From positions 39,437 through 103,436 of the forward strand of contig JAPOSR010000056.1 in the NCBI GenBank assembly GCA_026709625.1: DNA of 64,000 bases, written 5' to 3'. Position numbers and translations under genes: made by a program. The DNA comes from Chloroflexota bacterium. Lineage in GTDB: Bacteria; Chloroflexota; Anaerolineae; Aggregatilineales; Phototrophicaceae. Positions 62,342-64,000 of this stretch are shown piece after piece. The number at the start of each line of letters is the position of its first letter. Position 1 is the first letter of the stretch. Under the pieces are notes generated by a model. It was given only the letters and a program-made list of their open reading frames with translations. It did not search any database and was not told the DNA's origin.

Positions 62342-63247
62342 ATGGCTATAGAAATCGCGCGACCCGGCAAGACCAGCTTGATTGTGCAGACGCCGGTTAT
62401 GCCCGCGGCTGGCACCTTGGGCTTTGCGGACGAATATCGCAGTTTGATCGACTATGCCAGCCTGGGCGCGCTGGTCACCAACCCGACTACGATCGCGCCT
62501 TGGCGGCCAACCGCCGGCACGCGCGTCGTGCCTCTGGATGCTGGCGTGCTGGCGCATACGGGTTTGCCCAATCCCGGCTTGAGCGCGCTGGTTCGACAAT
62601 ATCGCCGCGCTTGGGCGAAGCTGCCGATTCCTGTCGTGCTCCACTTGCTGGGCACGACGCCCGCCCAGGCAAAACGCGCTGCTAAACTGCTCGACGCGGT
62701 CGATGAAGTGGCGGCGGTCGAGCTGGGCTTGGGTGATGACGTCGGCGTCGACGAAGCCGTCGCATTGGTGCGGGCGGCAGCCACAGTAGAAAAACCGCTG
62801 CTCGTGCGGCTGCCATTTTATGAATGCCAAGAACTTGCGCGGCCGGTTGCCGAGGCGGGTGCCGATGCTTTGGTGATGACTGCTGCGCCACGTGGCACAG
62901 CCCGCGATGCAGAGGGCGGACAACTGGTCAGCGGTCGCATCTATGGGCCGCTGATCAAGCCGCTGGTCTTGCGCATGGTTGGGCGGCTGCGGCGCGAGCT
63001 GCCCGCGGATCTCCCGATTATCGGCTGTGGCGGCATCCATTCGCCAACCGACGCCCGCGATTATATCGAGGCTGGCGCTGTGGCTGTGCAAGTTGATGCC
63101 GCCACCTGGGCGCAGCCGAAAATGCTGGAACGGATCGCGCGCGACCTGGGCGGCTGGATCGCCACGCGTCACGCCGATGCCCTGCTGGACGAGTGGCATC
63201 CTGATATGGAGCCGGCCAAAGCGCCGCATAGCCGCGGGACGAGCTGA
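62342..63247 (+). CDS. Dihydroorotate-dehydrogenase-like protein lacking the catalytic Cys motif
   Basis: This 301-residue TIM-barrel protein aligns with class 1B PyrD: VMPAAGTLGFADEY at the start, HTGLPNPGLSALV and, later, PIIGCGGIHSPTDARDYIEA and GAVAVQVDAATW for FMN phosphate. The segment NxSCPN with the catalytic Cys is replaced by VELGLGDDVGV, and the TKTIT motif is TNPTTI. It is thus unlikely to be a normal dihydroorotate dehydrogenase. It is paired with a PyrK-like subunit that also looks divergent. Confidence 0.78.
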   Translation: MAIEIARPGKTSLIVQTPVMPAAGTLGFADEYRSLIDYASLGALVTNPTTIAPWRPTAGTRVVPLDAGVLAHTGLPNPGLSALVRQYRRAWAKLPIPVVLHLLGTTPAQAKRAAKLLDAVDEVAAVELGLGDDVGVDEAVALVRAAATVEKPLLVRLPFYECQELARPVAEAGADALVMTAAPRGTARDAEGGQLVSGRIYGPLIKPLVLRMVGRLRRELPADLPIIGCGGIHSPTDARDYIEAGAVAVQVDAATWAQPKMLERIARDLGGWIATRHADALLDEWHPDMEPAKAPHSRGTS

Positions 63248-63250
63248 CGC

Positions 63251-63535
63251 ATGCCACAATACGATTTTCGCTGCAAAACCTGTGGAGAGCGCTTCAGTCT
63301 GCATTTCAAGTCTGTAGCCGCTTATGCCGCCGCCACACCGCAGTGCTACGCTTGCGATTCGGTTGAGCTGTCCCGCATCATCAGCGGCGTCGCCATCCCA
63401 CAGGCGCAGCGCGACTATCGCAACATGTCGGCAGGCGAAATGCTGTCGGTGCTCGAAGCAGGCGAGAAAAAGCAGGTCGATGACATGTTCCGCCAAGTCA
63501 AGAGCACGGCTGCGGACGGCTCTGGCAGCGCCTAG
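63251..63535 (+). CDS. FmdB-like zinc ribbon protein
   Basis: This 94-residue protein begins MPQYDFRCKTCGERFSLHF with CxxC, and a second CxxC is YACDS-like (QCYAC). This is the FmdB/CxxC_CXXC_SSSS putative regulatory family. Its function is not established. It starts 3 bp after the PyrD-like gene, so it belongs to the same operon. Confidence 0.85.
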   Translation: MPQYDFRCKTCGERFSLHFKSVAAYAAATPQCYACDSVELSRIISGVAIPQAQRDYRNMSAGEMLSVLEAGEKKQVDDMFRQVKSTAADGSGSA

Positions 63536-63813
63536 AGATACCAGTCACGCAAGGCATCGCGCACTTCATCGATGATGGCTTCCCAAGGCTGTGAGGGCTT
63601 GCGGCGGATGATCAGACAATCTTCCTGTACAGTCAGTTGGTCGATGCCATCCACCGCCGCGTAGAGCATCTGCGCCAGCGGCGACCCCAGATCGCCCGCT
63701 TCGCGATTGCAATAGGTCTCTTCGCCGTCAGCCGTCAGTAGCTGATTGACGATTAATTCGACGACATCGGGCTGCTCGCCCAGCTCGACTTCAATGGTCA
63801 CATATTCGGACAT
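63532..63813 (-). CDS. NifU N-terminal-like (Nfu-N) domain protein
   Basis: This 93-residue protein begins MSEYVTIEVELGEQPDVVE and fits the small Nfu N-terminal domain (PLAQMLYAAVDGIDQLTVQE, CLIIRRKPSQPWEAII). Such domains occur beside iron-sulfur scaffolds, but no CxxC scaffold domain is fused here. The start at 63813 follows a stop in the upstream frame region and is 13 bp after the deiminase stop. The end overlaps the FmdB-like gene by 4 bp. Confidence 0.7.
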   Translation of the reverse strand: MSEYVTIEVELGEQPDVVELIVNQLLTADGEETYCNREAGDLGSPLAQMLYAAVDGIDQLTVQEDCLIIRRKPSQPWEAIIDEVRDALRDWYL

Positions 63814-63826
63814 GTCGCGCCGCTTT

Positions 63827-64000
<174 letters not shown>

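Overview
The window is a GC-rich, densely coded stretch of a bacterial chromosome with short gaps and many 4-bp stop/start overlaps. I read it as Chloroflexota, probably Anaerolineae-like. This is an inference from lipoproteins and membrane proteins with Pro/Thr-rich linkers, a PSP1/RicT protein, a TgpA-type transglutaminase, membrane-bound c-type cytochromes, and a dispersed intergenic repeat like those I associate with that phylum. There is no phage, transposase or CRISPR array.

Layout. 0-10 kb is housekeeping: the 3' end of glnA, aspartate kinase, PSP1/RicT-like protein, LmbE deacetylase, M20 amidohydrolase, an unknown protein, purA, a small membrane protein, cytochrome c and rqcH. 10-20 kb holds three glycosyltransferases, a PfkB kinase, an ABC exporter, a Gfo/Idh/MocA oxidoreductase, a solute-binding protein and a clan-A-like glycoside hydrolase. 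19.5-23.5 kb has a sulfotransferase-like gene translationally coupled to a class IV aminotransferase-like gene whose PLP lysine is replaced by His, followed by an orphan molybdopterin subunit. 23.7-32.2 kb is a catabolic block (SDR, ketopantoate-reductase-like, creatininase-like, 2-hydroxyacid dehydrogenase, DapA-like, old-yellow-enzyme-like, aldo/keto reductase, galM). 32.2-40.1 kb carries two divergent peptide-type ABC importers, each with a binding protein and two permeases but no ATPase. 40-47 kb has a haem lipoprotein, a methyltransferase, TgpA, RNase P RNA, a sulfatase, a cold-shock protein with a long leader, and a GT2. 47-53 kb has two tandem SDRs, an enolase-superfamily enzyme, an unknown coiled-coil protein, an esterase and tRNA-Lys(CTT). 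53-64 kb has an epimerase, a candidate selenoprotein, an SH3-like lipoprotein, GT2, TPR and Nudix proteins, tRNA-Leu(CAA), cobalamin adenosyltransferase, GT39, a divergent PyrK/PyrD-like pair, FmdB-like and NifU-like proteins, and the 3' end of agmatine deiminase.

Three things deserve attention. First, the lipoprotein thioredoxin at 54324-54746 has an in-frame TGA exactly at the first Cys of the WCxxC motif, followed by a stem-loop that fits bacterial SECIS rules. Second, four copies of a ~135-180 bp repeat each lie 7-18 bp upstream of a predicted -35 box. Third, several enzyme-like proteins have lost catalytic residues while keeping their fold and operon partners (the aminotransferase-like and dihydroorotate-dehydrogenase-like genes).

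Promoters read by eye are sigma-70-like, typically TTGnnn, 16-18 bp, then TATACT/TAGAAT/TACAAT, with short leaders. Gaps over 300 bp are 36053-36383 and 47502-47841; each holds one repeat copy plus promoters.
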